From assembly GCF_000285515.1 (NCBI RefSeq), contig NZ_HE610959.1, positions 72,183 through 136,182 on the forward strand: 64,000 bases of DNA. Reading direction: 5' to 3'. Origin of the DNA: Paenibacillus senegalensis JC66 (lineage in GTDB: Bacteria > Bacillota > Bacilli > Paenibacillales > NBRC-103111). Each line of letters opens with the position of its first letter. Position 1 is the first letter of the stretch. The translations under genes and the position numbers were made by a program. This document shows positions 25,594 through 33,513 of the stretch, piece after piece. The notes beneath the pieces are model-generated. The model was not told the DNA's origin, did not search any database, and worked only from the letters and a program-made list of their open reading frames with translations.

Positions 25594-26403
25594 TTATTCT
25601 TTAATAAAAACAAACTTATTCATCGCCTCTACGACTCCGTCTCCATAACCTTCCTGGCACACGTAGGTCGCTTTTTGCTTCAAATCCGGGTGACTGTTCG
25701 CAACCGCTACCCCAATCCCTGATCGCTCGAGCATATCCACGTCATTAAGCTGGTTTCCTATGCTCATCACCTGGTCTGGTGTAACCTGCATGACCTTCAT
25801 CAGCTTCTGCAGCGCTGTTCCTTTGCTTTGATTCGGAGGCAAAATTTCAAAAAAATCATTCTCTGACTGGGCTGTGGCGTATGTCAGTCTGAATGTCCCT
25901 TGATATTTCCTCCATAATGCGTGGATTTCATTCATATCCCCAATCAGCAGCACCTTCTGTACAACGGTGTCATCACCGCCCCAGATGCCGGACTGCGGGT
26001 CAATGCATTCACATTGCACGCTTTCCTTAAGCTCGAACTTGCGCACTTCCTCAGTATGTCTCATCGTACGGATCCCTTTCTCGTTAAAGAACATGACGGT
26101 TAACCCGTTTTGATCCGCTTCTTTCAGGAGAGGAGCCAATTCCTCCAGAGAAAGTGTGGCCATCTCCCAAATTTTGTGACGGTCAGCCAGCACAGAACCA
26201 TTGCAAAGAATAAAAGGGATTTCGATATCCAGCTCCTCTACTATGGAACGGGTGCTGGGTCCGAATCTGCCCGTAGCAAATGTAAACCATCCTCCCGCTT
26301 CGCGAAACCGCCGGATGGACCGTTTAACAGCATCGGACAGCTGATGGTCTTCCGACAGCAGCGTGCCATCCAGATCACTAACGATTAATCGGATTTCATT
26401 CAT
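25594..26403 (-). CDS. Cof-type HAD hydrolase (phosphatase)
   Basis: 269 residues. HAD motif I VSDLDGTLLS, motif II-like FTFATGR, the C2B cap (FILCNGSVLAD, LKEADQNGLTVMFFNEKG) and motif III/IV KGTALQKLMKV...VMSIGNQLNDVDMLERSGIGVAVANSHPDLK. Such enzymes dephosphorylate sugar phosphates or FMN. It lies 23 bp before glpQ and 81 bp after dhaL, so it is probably co-transcribed and may remove dead-end phosphates from the pathway (inference). Start ATG at 26403 follows AGGCAGG. Confidence 0.87.
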   Translation of the reverse strand: MNEIRLIVSDLDGTLLSEDHQLSDAVKRSIRRFREAGGWFTFATGRFGPSTRSIVEELDIEIPFILCNGSVLADRHKIWEMATLSLEELAPLLKEADQNGLTVMFFNEKGIRTMRHTEEVRKFELKESVQCECIDPQSGIWGGDDTVVQKVLLIGDMNEIHALWRKYQGTFRLTYATAQSENDFFEILPPNQSKGTALQKLMKVMQVTPDQVMSIGNQLNDVDMLERSGIGVAVANSHPDLKQKATYVCQEGYGDGVVEAMNKFVFIKE

Positions 26404-26484
26404 AGCTTTACCTGCCTTAAACATAATGGTAGTTAATGTTCAAAAAAGAAAGAGCATTTTGCATGATTCCATTTCATCCGCCTG

Positions 26485-27122
26485 CTATTTCTTATCAGCG
26501 ACCGCCTCAGTGAATGCAGACAGGATGTAGAAAGCGGACGCCGCACCGGGATCAATATGTCCGACCGAACGCTCACCAAGCCGGCTCGAACGCCCTAACC
26601 GTGAAACAAGCTGGCTGGTCGATTTCATGCCCTCCTCGCTTGCTGCGGCTGCCTGCTGCAAGCAGGCTTGCAAATCCCGGCCTTCGTCTCTTGCCTGCAG
26701 CATCGATTGCATCGCAGGAACCCAGGCGTCTATCATCGTTTTATCACCGATCTGAGCTTTCCCCCTTTCCTGGATGCCTTCAATCGCTGCTTTCCAAAAT
26801 TGGATGACATCATCTTCTGTCAATTCGCTCTTCCCTTGCAGAGCAGCTGCGCCTCTTATGAAAGCGGTAGCATACAGGGGACCAACAGACGAACCGACAG
26901 CATTTAGAAAAGCCATTGCCGTTTCTTTACATACAGCGCTGCAATCCTCGTGCTCGCGGCTGTCCAGCTTTTCAACAACAGCCCTCCAGCCGATCGACAT
27001 CGTCACTCCATGGTCTCCGTCACCTACGGCACGGTCCAGCTCGGATAAATAATCTTTTTTTCTTCGATCCGTTTGCCAATTGCTCTTAGAGCGTCTTTCC
27101 AGTCCTTAATAGTTAGTTTCAT
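26485..27122 (-). CDS. dhaL: DhaL-type ADP-binding kinase subunit, frameshifted at an A-run
   Basis: Two frames together make a normal 212-residue DhaL. The first, from the ATG at 27122 (AAGGGGAG upstream), reads MKLTIKDWKDALRAIGKRIEEKK and then leaves the family frame. The second supplies DYLSELDRAVGDGDHGVTMSIGW, with the Mg-binding Asp residues, through VGSSVGPLYATAFIRGA and GERSVGHIDPGAASAF. The junction is a run of seven A at 27055-27061; in the first frame it reads A AAA AAG, so a -1 slip restores the full protein. It may be programmed frameshifting, a real mutation or a sequencing error. DhaL carries the nucleotide and pairs with the DhaK encoded at 30036. Confidence 0.8.
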
Positions 27123-27148
27123 GCTCGCTCCCCTTTCTGCTCTATCCG

Positions 27149-28228
27149 CTAAGGAATCAATACAACTTTTAGTGAATTGGTACCCTGATTGACCAGTTCA
27201 AAGCCTTCTGCAAAACGATCCAAGGGCAGCTTATGAGTAACCACCCCTTCAGTAGGAAAGCTGCCATCGGCAATGCCCTCAATAACTAATGGATAGCAGT
27301 ATGGCCCAAGATGAGAACCTAGCACATCCAGCTCCTTGCGGTCACTGATAATGCTCCAATCCACCGTTACGGGGTCTTTAAATACGCTAAACTCGACGAA
27401 TCTTCCCAGCTTCCGAATCATCGCCAAGCCCTGCTCCACTGATTTGGGATGTCCCGTTGCTTCAATATAAATGTCACATCCGTAGCCATCCGTCATAGCT
27501 TTCACTTCCGCTACAACATCAGTCTTTCGCGGATTGAGTACAAGATCGGCTCCGAATTGCTTCGCAAGCTCCAGCCGGTCGTCAAATAAATCCAGTACAA
27601 TGAGCTTGCCGGCACCGGATTTCTTCGCGGCTCCCACCATTCCCAGGCCCAGCGTCCCCGCCCCCGCAAGAACAACGACGTCGCCCAATTGTATTTGCGC
27701 CCTTTGTACCGCATGCAAAGAACAGGCATAAGGCTCGATTAAAATAGCCTGCTCCATCGGCATGTCATCCGGAACCTTATAATTTATCGCTTCCTTGGTG
27801 AACTTCATATATTCAGCCATCGCGCCATTCACATTGTTCTGGAACCCGTACAAATCATGCTTTTCACACATCCAGTACTGACCGCGCTGACAAAATCGGC
27901 AGGCCCAGCAGGGAACAATTTGCTCTGAGATTACCCGGTCTCCAAGCTCAAAATCTGATACCCCTTCTCCCAGCTCCACCACATGTCCGATAAATTCATG
28001 CCCGGGTATCACTGGAGCTTTAATATAAGCCGGTTGAGTATCATCCCCCCAAAAGCTCGGTGCGCCTCCATAAGCTTTAATATCACCCGCACAAATTCCG
28101 CAAGCTTCTACTTTAATCACGATTTCACCCGGGCCCGCTTGAGGAACATCAACCGTCTCCAAACGATAATCTCCTGGTGCATACGCTACAACCGCTTTCA
28201 TTTGTTTAGGAATATTGTTGATTTGCAT
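27149..28228 (-). CDS. Zinc-dependent alcohol/polyol dehydrogenase
   Basis: 359 residues of the medium-chain family. Catalytic zinc site: C in CGICAGDIKAYGG, GHEFIGHVVELG; structural zinc cysteines in CWACRFCQRGQYWMCEKHDLYG; coenzyme loop VVVLAGAGTLGLGMVGAAKKSGAGKLIVLD, whose Asp suggests NAD. GGAGG precedes the ATG. Its neighbours (DhaK/DhaL kinase, RpiB, transaldolase) are those of C4 polyol catabolism, so erythritol or threitol oxidation to erythrulose is a good guess; sorbitol or other polyols are alternatives. Confidence 0.87.
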   Translation of the reverse strand: MQINNIPKQMKAVVAYAPGDYRLETVDVPQAGPGEIVIKVEACGICAGDIKAYGGAPSFWGDDTQPAYIKAPVIPGHEFIGHVVELGEGVSDFELGDRVISEQIVPCWACRFCQRGQYWMCEKHDLYGFQNNVNGAMAEYMKFTKEAINYKVPDDMPMEQAILIEPYACSLHAVQRAQIQLGDVVVLAGAGTLGLGMVGAAKKSGAGKLIVLDLFDDRLELAKQFGADLVLNPRKTDVVAEVKAMTDGYGCDIYIEATGHPKSVEQGLAMIRKLGRFVEFSVFKDPVTVDWSIISDRKELDVLGSHLGPYCYPLVIEGIADGSFPTEGVVTHKLPLDRFAEGFELVNQGTNSLKVVLIP

Positions 28229-28707
28229 TCAACTAACCTCCATTTAATTTCACAAATAAGGATTAGAGCTATTTGCATGGTGCGGCATAACTTACAGATG
28301 GATAGCAAATAAAAGACAAAAAGACCGCTATGATCTACAGCCTGTTTGGTCTAGAGAGCACGTCGTATTTATGCAAAATGGCAAATGAAAGACGCTTGTA
28401 GCAGGCTGCTTAAAGTTACCCCCATTCTTGCACCATGTCATGTTTTTGTCAACAAATTTTTGCGTTATTTAATTGTTATCATTATTTATAACTAATTATT
28501 ATTGTTGTTTATTGTTGTTTTTCTTTTTCTATATTTTTGTTATCCATTGTAATTGTGCTGACTTTTGTTCGTTTTCTGGTGCAAAACTATACGAAAAGAA
28601 AGGAAATAACCGCCAGCAAGCACATCATCCAGCTTGTAGCGGTTGTCAAAGCACAAACAGATCGTGCGTTGGGCGCAAGGATGCGCTTTGCACTAAGCTT
28701 ACTCTGT
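28229..28707. other. 480-bp regulatory gap between talC and the dehydrogenase
   Basis: AT-rich with no gene seen. It contains the dehydrogenase promoter (28424-28452) and a TTGTT-rich tract around 28500-28545. Confidence 0.5.
28424..28452 (-). promoter_or_regulatory. Promoter of the dehydrogenase-dhaL operon
   Basis: Minus strand TTGACA (28447-28452), 17-bp spacer, AAGAAT (28424-28429) preceded by TG. Its pattern TTGACAAA-N12-TGCAAGAATG matches that of the dhaK promoter at 31264-31292. Confidence 0.55.
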
Positions 28708-29358
28708 TCAAGACAGCTGCGGAACGGACTTCCAATCCTGCAGAAACTTCTCAATTCCAGCATCCGTGAGCGGATGCTTCCACATGGCGGGCAGCAGTGA
28801 ACCCGGTACAGTCGCGATATCAGCTCCCGCCGCGGCGGCCTGCTGCAGGTGGCCTACATGGCGAATGCTTGCTGCTATAATTTCGGTAGCAAATCCATAT
28901 TCCCGCATAATTTTCCTCAGATCCGTTACCAGTTGCATTCCGTTAACTCCAGTATCATCCAGCCGGCCAACAAAGGGACTAATATACGTAGCGCCGGCCT
29001 TGGCCGCCATCAAGCCCTGAGCCGCGGAAAAAATCAGCGTCACATTCGTTTTGATCCCCTGTCCGGATAAGCGATAAGCAGCTTCCAAGCCCGCTTCGGT
29101 AAGAGGAAGCTTAATGACTACGTTAGGCGCCCAGCCTGCTAGCTCCTCCGCTTCCTGTATCATCTCCTCCACAGTCAATCCGATCACCTCAGCACTAACC
29201 GGGCCGGAAACCGTCTTGCAAATAGCCGTAATGACTTCTTTAAAGGGCTTGCCTTCCTTGGCAATCAAGCTTGGGTTAGTGGTAACTCCATCTACCAGGC
29301 CAAGCTTATGAATGCGTTTGATTTCCTCCAGATTTCCACTATCGATAAAAAATTTCAT
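28708..29358 (-). CDS. Transaldolase/fructose-6-phosphate aldolase family protein (TalC-like)
   Basis: 216 residues from [37 protein letters not shown], the standard start and length of the small transaldolase family. Schiff-base Lys lies in [15 protein letters not shown]; other blocks are [27 protein letters not shown] and [13 protein letters not shown]. It would move a C3 unit between erythrose 4-phosphate and sedoheptulose or fructose 6-phosphate. No ribosome site lies near this ATG; the frame is open up to a TTG at 29469, and a ten-codon frame with a good AAGGGG site begins upstream near 29480, so initiation is unclear. Confidence 0.83.
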   Translation of the reverse strand: MKFFIDSGNLEEIKRIHKLGLVDGVTTNPSLIAKEGKPFKEVITAICKTVSGPVSAEVIGLTVEEMIQEAEELAGWAPNVVIKLPLTEAGLEAAYRLSGQGIKTNVTLIFSAAQGLMAAKAGATYISPFVGRLDDTGVNGMQLVTDLRKIMREYGFATEIIAASIRHVGHLQQAAAAGADIATVPGSLLPAMWKHPLTDAGIEKFLQDWKSVPQLS

Positions 29359-29489
29359 CAGCTTGCGTGAAGGATCTTCTTCCCCCACTTCCTCCATTTC
29401 CTGTAGTGGTGTTATTGAAGACATAGAACTGCAGCTTAATATCCGGTCACCTTTTCTCACTGTCAACAATTGGAGCCATGCTTTTCCCC

Positions 29490-30008
29490 TTATTGCTGCC
29501 CGGCTGGCGGCGCTGAAGCTGTCTGCGAACAGGTGCTGGAACCGGGCTGCTTACTTCCATTCAGGTAACGAGCCTCACCCTCCATAATTTTCCGCACCTT
29601 GCGTTCGGAGTTGCCGCCGTCGAATTCGGAGCGGATCCAGGCAAGCACTACCTGTTTGGCTAGTTCCGGGCCAATCACTCTTGCACCCATAGTCAGGACC
29701 TGCGCGTTGTTGCTTTTGCGTGCTCTTTCTGCTGAATAAGTATCATGGCATAGGGCAGCCCGGATCCCGGGGACTTTATCAGCCGTGATAGTCATGCCAA
29801 TTCCTGTGCCGCAGATCAAAATCCCCCTGTCAAAATGGCCGTCTGCGATTTCGGCAGCTACAGTAAAGCCGATATCGGGGTAATCGACTTGATCCGTACC
29901 GTTCTCAGGGCCGTAATCTGCACATTCGACACCCAACTCCGAAAGGTACTGCTTGATCTGTTCCTTCAACGTATAGCCGGCCTCGTCTGCTCCGATTGCA
30001 ATTTTCAT
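29490..30008 (-). CDS. RpiB/LacA/LacB-family sugar-phosphate isomerase
   Basis: 172 residues. [22 protein letters not shown] holds the N-terminal binding loop (Glu replaces the usual His in GADHAG), and [24 protein letters not shown] holds the catalytic Cys and phosphate-binding residues, followed by [22 protein letters not shown]. The family includes ribose-5-phosphate isomerase B and the tetrose-phosphate isomerases EryI and DerI. Given its neighbours, erythrulose-phosphate to erythrose-4-phosphate isomerisation is likely. The last 25 residues are a Ser/Gln/Pro-rich tail not usual for the family. AAGGAGG precedes the ATG. Confidence 0.85.
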   Translation of the reverse strand: MKIAIGADEAGYTLKEQIKQYLSELGVECADYGPENGTDQVDYPDIGFTVAAEIADGHFDRGILICGTGIGMTITADKVPGIRAALCHDTYSAERARKSNNAQVLTMGARVIGPELAKQVVLAWIRSEFDGGNSERKVRKIMEGEARYLNGSKQPGSSTCSQTASAPPAGQQ

Positions 30009-30035
30009 AGATAAAGCGCCTCCTTCAAGCGATAT

Positions 30036-31037
30036 TTACATTTGCGTGTACATGGGCGTATCTACCGGATAATCGATCAGCTCGGCCAGTTCATCATCCA
30101 GCTTAAGAACGGATACAGATAGTCCGCCCATTTCAAGAGAAGTTACAAATTCTCCTACGAAAGAGCGATAAATCGTTACTCCCGCTTCCTCCAGCTTACG
30201 GGCTGCCCGTCGATATATAATAAATTGCTCCATATAAGTGGTCGCTCCGAGCCCATTCACCAACACGGCAGCACGATCACCTGCTCCAAGAGGCATATCT
30301 TCTAGAATAACCGAGAGCAGCTTATCGGCTACCTCATCCGCACTTTGCAGCTTGCCGCGCTCCATCCCTGGCTCACCGTGAATGCCCAGCCCAATTTCCA
30401 TCTCATCCTCACCCAGCATAAAGCTGGGCTTCCCGGTTTGAGGAACAGCACAAGGAGATAATGCGACGCCCATCGTTCGCACCTGCTCGTTCGTCTTCCG
30501 CGCGATGCGTACGACCTCATCCAGTGAGCAGCCTTTATCTGCGGCAGCGCCTGCTGCCTTGAAAACAAAAAAACCACCGGCGATTCCACGTCTGCGGCCG
30601 GTTTGCTCCGGCGGTGCGGAGGCAGCATCATCCGTCACAAGCACCGTTTCTACACGAATATCCTCCATCATAGCCATTTCCGCTGCCATATCGAAGTTCA
30701 TGCAATCACCGGCATAGTTCCCATACATATAGAGCACTCCGGAGCCATTATTCACTGCCCGGGTGACCTCAAGAATAGGATCCGGCGGCGGGGAGGCAAA
30801 TACGTTGCCGACAGGAACGCCATCGGCAAACCCTCTGCCAATCAATCCCATAAATGCAGGCTCATGCCCCGCTCCACCGCCAATGACAATGCCTACCTTC
30901 CCTTCGCGTACCGGAAAGCTGCGCACAACAGAACGCTGATTTTGCGGCAACACCCTGACATGCTTTGGATAGGCGGCCGCATAACCGGCAATCATCTCGT
31001 CTACAGCCTGATCCGGATTGTTGAGCAATTTTTTCAT
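30036..31037 (-). CDS. dhaK: DhaK-type ketose kinase subunit (dihydroxyacetone/erythrulose kinase)
   Basis: 333 residues. GGGAGHEP (53-60), GNYAGDCMNFDMAAEMA, VTDDAASAPPEQTGRRRGIAG and the covalent substrate His220 in IGLGIHGEPGMERG are all present. DhaK binds a short ketose; DhaL binds the phosphate donor. Without DhaM (no phosphotransferase subunit is visible), ATP is the likely donor through DhaL, whose gene lies 3 kb downstream instead of adjacent. Co-occurrence with a polyol dehydrogenase, RpiB and transaldolase favours erythrulose over dihydroxyacetone. AGGAGG precedes the ATG. Confidence 0.88.
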   Translation of the reverse strand: MKKLLNNPDQAVDEMIAGYAAAYPKHVRVLPQNQRSVVRSFPVREGKVGIVIGGGAGHEPAFMGLIGRGFADGVPVGNVFASPPPDPILEVTRAVNNGSGVLYMYGNYAGDCMNFDMAAEMAMMEDIRVETVLVTDDAASAPPEQTGRRRGIAGGFFVFKAAGAAADKGCSLDEVVRIARKTNEQVRTMGVALSPCAVPQTGKPSFMLGEDEMEIGLGIHGEPGMERGKLQSADEVADKLLSVILEDMPLGAGDRAAVLVNGLGATTYMEQFIIYRRAARKLEEAGVTIYRSFVGEFVTSLEMGGLSVSVLKLDDELAELIDYPVDTPMYTQM

Positions 31038-31062
31038 GGAAATCCTCCTAGTTTATAGCAAT

Positions 31063-31080
31063 AATGAAACCGATTTCATT
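31063..31080. promoter_or_regulatory. Operator copy 1 of the divergent deoR/dhaK region
   Basis: AATGAAA-CCGA-TTTCATT: perfect 7-bp arms with a 4-bp centre, in the dhaK leader just before its ribosome site. The same repeat occurs at 31508-31525. Confidence 0.6.
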
Positions 31081-31263
31081 TTGGCGTGCTTACAAAGCCT
31101 TTGCTTGTTCTTGCGTACCCTAAATTTCAAAGCACATATGATTCAAAGCACATCTGACTCAGTCATCTCTATTCTTCTTAAGGCGTCCCCCCATTTCTTC
31201 AATTCAAAAACAAATCATCAAACGAAAATTGTTTTTAATTGACGTTTTTCGTTGTTTGTTATC

Positions 31264-31292
31264 ATTTTTGCATCTATAACATCGTTTGTCAA
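31264..31292 (-). promoter_or_regulatory. Promoter of the dhaK operon
   Basis: Minus strand TTGACA (31287-31292), 17-bp spacer, AAAAAT (31264-31269) preceded by TG. It has the same layout as the dehydrogenase promoter. Confidence 0.5.
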
Positions 31293-31481
31293 TGATTCAA
31301 TTGTAATGCTTCGCGGGTTAATCGTTTGCTAATTGCGGGATAGGCTAGACAGCTCAAAAAAAAATAAGGTAAAATGCAGATTGAGCAGCCGAGATTTTTG
31401 CGCGATTAAGCATATATTGTTTTTTATAGCGGTTTTCAAGCAATTTTTATAATGGTTTTTGTTAGAGTTTGTTGATATCCG

Positions 31482-31525
31482 TTGATTCACCTATACGGGT
31501 TTGTTATAATGAAAGCAATTTCATT
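31482..31525 (+). promoter_or_regulatory. deoR-family gene promoter overlapping operator copy 2
   Basis: TTGATT (31482-31487), 17-bp spacer, perfect TATAAT (31505-31510). The inverted repeat AATGAAA-GCAA-TTTCATT (31508-31525) overlaps the -10 and the start site, so it should autoregulate the gene. Confidence 0.65.
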
Positions 31526-31572
31526 TAAGGTGACGGGCTTTGTTAAATTTGATCGAAATAGGAGTGGCCACC

Positions 31573-32331
31573 ATGTTAGCTCCCGAACGCAGAAATCACA
31601 TCATGCAATTACTGAATCAGCAAAAACAGGTTTTGGTTAAGGAGCTTTCCGAGAAATTGCAAGTTTCTGAGGGAACCTTACGAAACGATCTGAAAATTTT
31701 GGAAAAAGACGGTTTGTTGGAGCGGACTCATGGCGGGGCCGTTCTTCCTGCTCCTCCAAGTCATGAGCATACCTTCCGCTCCCGAAGTCAAATTAATCAA
31801 GCGGAGAAAGCGGCAATTGGAACGAAAGCTCTTGAATTTGTGAAGAACGGGCAATGTATCATTCTCGATGCCAGCTCTACTGCCCTTGAGCTAGCTAAGC
31901 GTCTGGGTCAGTTCGACCACCTGACCGTTGTAACCAACGGACTTACGACGGCGCAGGAGCTGAATAGGCATCCCCGGCTCAATGTCATTGTCATTGGCGG
32001 AGTGCTTCGTCCAGGTTCCAGTTCATTGGAAGGATTGCTGAGCAAAGGCCTGTTATCTCAAGTTCATGCAGATCTATTCTTCACCTCAGCACACGGGCTG
32101 ACCGCAGCTGAAGGCCTTACCGAGTTTAGCTTGTATGAAGCAGAATTGAAAAAGGTAATCGTTTCGAATGTCAATAAAGTTATAGCTTTACTGGATCATA
32201 CGAAGCTAAATCGCCGCTCAATAGCGACTTTTGCCGAAACATCCGATATTGATATACTCATTACTGATAGTCAAGCGGACCGAGCCTTCCTGGAATCCCT
32301 GGAGGGGGTCCAAACCGTCATCGCAGACTGA
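31573..32331 (+). CDS. DeoR-family transcriptional regulator of the polyol locus
   Basis: 252 residues starting MLAPERRNHIMQLLNQQKQVLVKELSEKLQVSEGTLRNDLKILEKDGLLERTHGGAVL, a DeoR winged HTH, followed by the sugar-phosphate sensing domain (ILDASSTALELAKRLG, TVVTNGLTTAQELN, VIGGVLRPGSSSLEGLLS). Such proteins bind a phosphorylated sugar and release DNA. It is divergent from dhaK, and both sides of the intergenic region carry the same perfect inverted repeat, its likely site. The ATG at 31573 has AGGAG 8 bases upstream; a TTG at 31540 is an alternative. Confidence 0.88.
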   Translation: MLAPERRNHIMQLLNQQKQVLVKELSEKLQVSEGTLRNDLKILEKDGLLERTHGGAVLPAPPSHEHTFRSRSQINQAEKAAIGTKALEFVKNGQCIILDASSTALELAKRLGQFDHLTVVTNGLTTAQELNRHPRLNVIVIGGVLRPGSSSLEGLLSKGLLSQVHADLFFTSAHGLTAAEGLTEFSLYEAELKKVIVSNVNKVIALLDHTKLNRRSIATFAETSDIDILITDSQADRAFLESLEGVQTVIAD

Positions 32332-32390
32332 GGCTGAGCTAAATAAGGGCTCACCGGGGGGAAACATATGCGGAAGATCGCATAAATGAA

Positions 32391-32423
32391 CCGGCACCAG
32401 GGGGGTACCGGCGAACTTTTTTT
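32391..32423 (+). terminator. Terminator of the deoR-family gene
   Basis: CCGG-C-ACC, a loop, GGT-A-CCGG, then a run of seven T. Confidence 0.65.
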
Positions 32424-32495
32424 GAGGATTTATTGGACCAGCCACGCCCCGTTTTTGTTTATATTGGCAAAAATCAGGATGCGGCTTAAGTCCAT

Positions 32496-33356
32496 TTACC
32501 TTGTTAACAGCGGCCTCATTGAATCAATGACTTCTTGAAGCTGCTTGGAGCACTGCTCATACATCGATTTTGCGGTTGCCTTGTCTGTCGATAATCCGAA
32601 CATTTCCAGATCCGCTTCACATTTTTTCAGCTGCGCGAATAGCGTCGCTTTTTTTTGAGGAATCGGCACCTTGATCTGATCATCGAACAAATCTACATAC
32701 AATTGTCCAAACGCATCGATCTGCCCCAAAAAAACATTTTCCAGCGTCACGCCAATCTTTTCAAGCTCCGTATCGAGCCATTGCCGGCTGTAACCGAGAT
32801 CGGCAAGCGGTTTATCCAGTCTTGTCCCATCCATAATAACGGTCTGCGGTTCTCTTTCCGGAGCTACTTTAATACCCAGGAGCTTGGGCGTGATCGGCTG
32901 GTTTTCTTTTTTCAGCATTACGCTTAATTTTCCGTTAGGCTCCATAATCGCAAACTCCACATCCGCTGCCCTAAACACGTTTTTTTGCCGCAGCTGATCC
33001 AGCAGTTCTTCCGAATTGATCCGTTCTTTCTTCAAATTATCCTCGAGAATTTTCCCATCCCTAATCATGACTCTGGCTTGCCCGTCAATTATGTTTCGAG
33101 CCACCTTGCTTTTCAATTGCAGCAGTTCAATGAGCAAGGAAACGACAACCCAGACTGTCAAAGAAACGATACCCAGGTACCATTTGGCCTCAAGGTCTAA
33201 AGAAATATAAGCCGCCAAGCTGCCAATTGTAATTCCGGTTATGTATTCGAAGACCGATAATTGGGTTACTTGTCTTTTTCCCAGCAATTTTGTCATCAAG
33301 AACAGGACGAGCACAGCTACTAACGTACGGTAAGTTATCTCCAACCATTCTGGCAT
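32496..33356 (-). CDS. DUF421 membrane protein (YetF/YdfS family)
   Basis: 286 residues with three N-terminal membrane segments (YRTLVAVLVLFLMTKLLG, VFEYITGITIGSLAAYISL, WYLGIVSLTVWVVVSLLIELLQL) followed by the cytoplasmic DUF421 domain: GKRQVTQLSVFEYITG, ARVMIRDGKILEDNLKKERINSEELLDQLRQKNVF, VEFAIMEPNGKLSVMLK. A second domain covers residues 175-250 and a helical tail follows. Members are common in spore formers; function is unclear. The ATG at 33356 has AGGTGA upstream. Confidence 0.88.
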   Translation of the reverse strand: MPEWLEITYRTLVAVLVLFLMTKLLGKRQVTQLSVFEYITGITIGSLAAYISLDLEAKWYLGIVSLTVWVVVSLLIELLQLKSKVARNIIDGQARVMIRDGKILEDNLKKERINSEELLDQLRQKNVFRAADVEFAIMEPNGKLSVMLKKENQPITPKLLGIKVAPEREPQTVIMDGTRLDKPLADLGYSRQWLDTELEKIGVTLENVFLGQIDAFGQLYVDLFDDQIKVPIPQKKATLFAQLKKCEADLEMFGLSTDKATAKSMYEQCSKQLQEVIDSMRPLLTR

Positions 33357-33513
33357 GTTGTCACCTCTTGAGCTCCTTCTTACATTTTGAGTTTCCACTT
33401 ACATTATATTCCTTAACTATGCCCTGATCTTCACTTTCTTATGCTCAAAAAAGAACGGCAGAATCCGCGGTTTCTTGCAGTATTCGTAATGTCTCGTACA
33501 GAGTGCTTTCAAG

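Noticed and set aside
29358-29490. An extra 37-residue N-terminal extension of TalC from the TTG at 29469
   Set aside because: The family begins at MKFFIDSGN and the extension has no similarity to transaldolases; the real start signal remains unclear.
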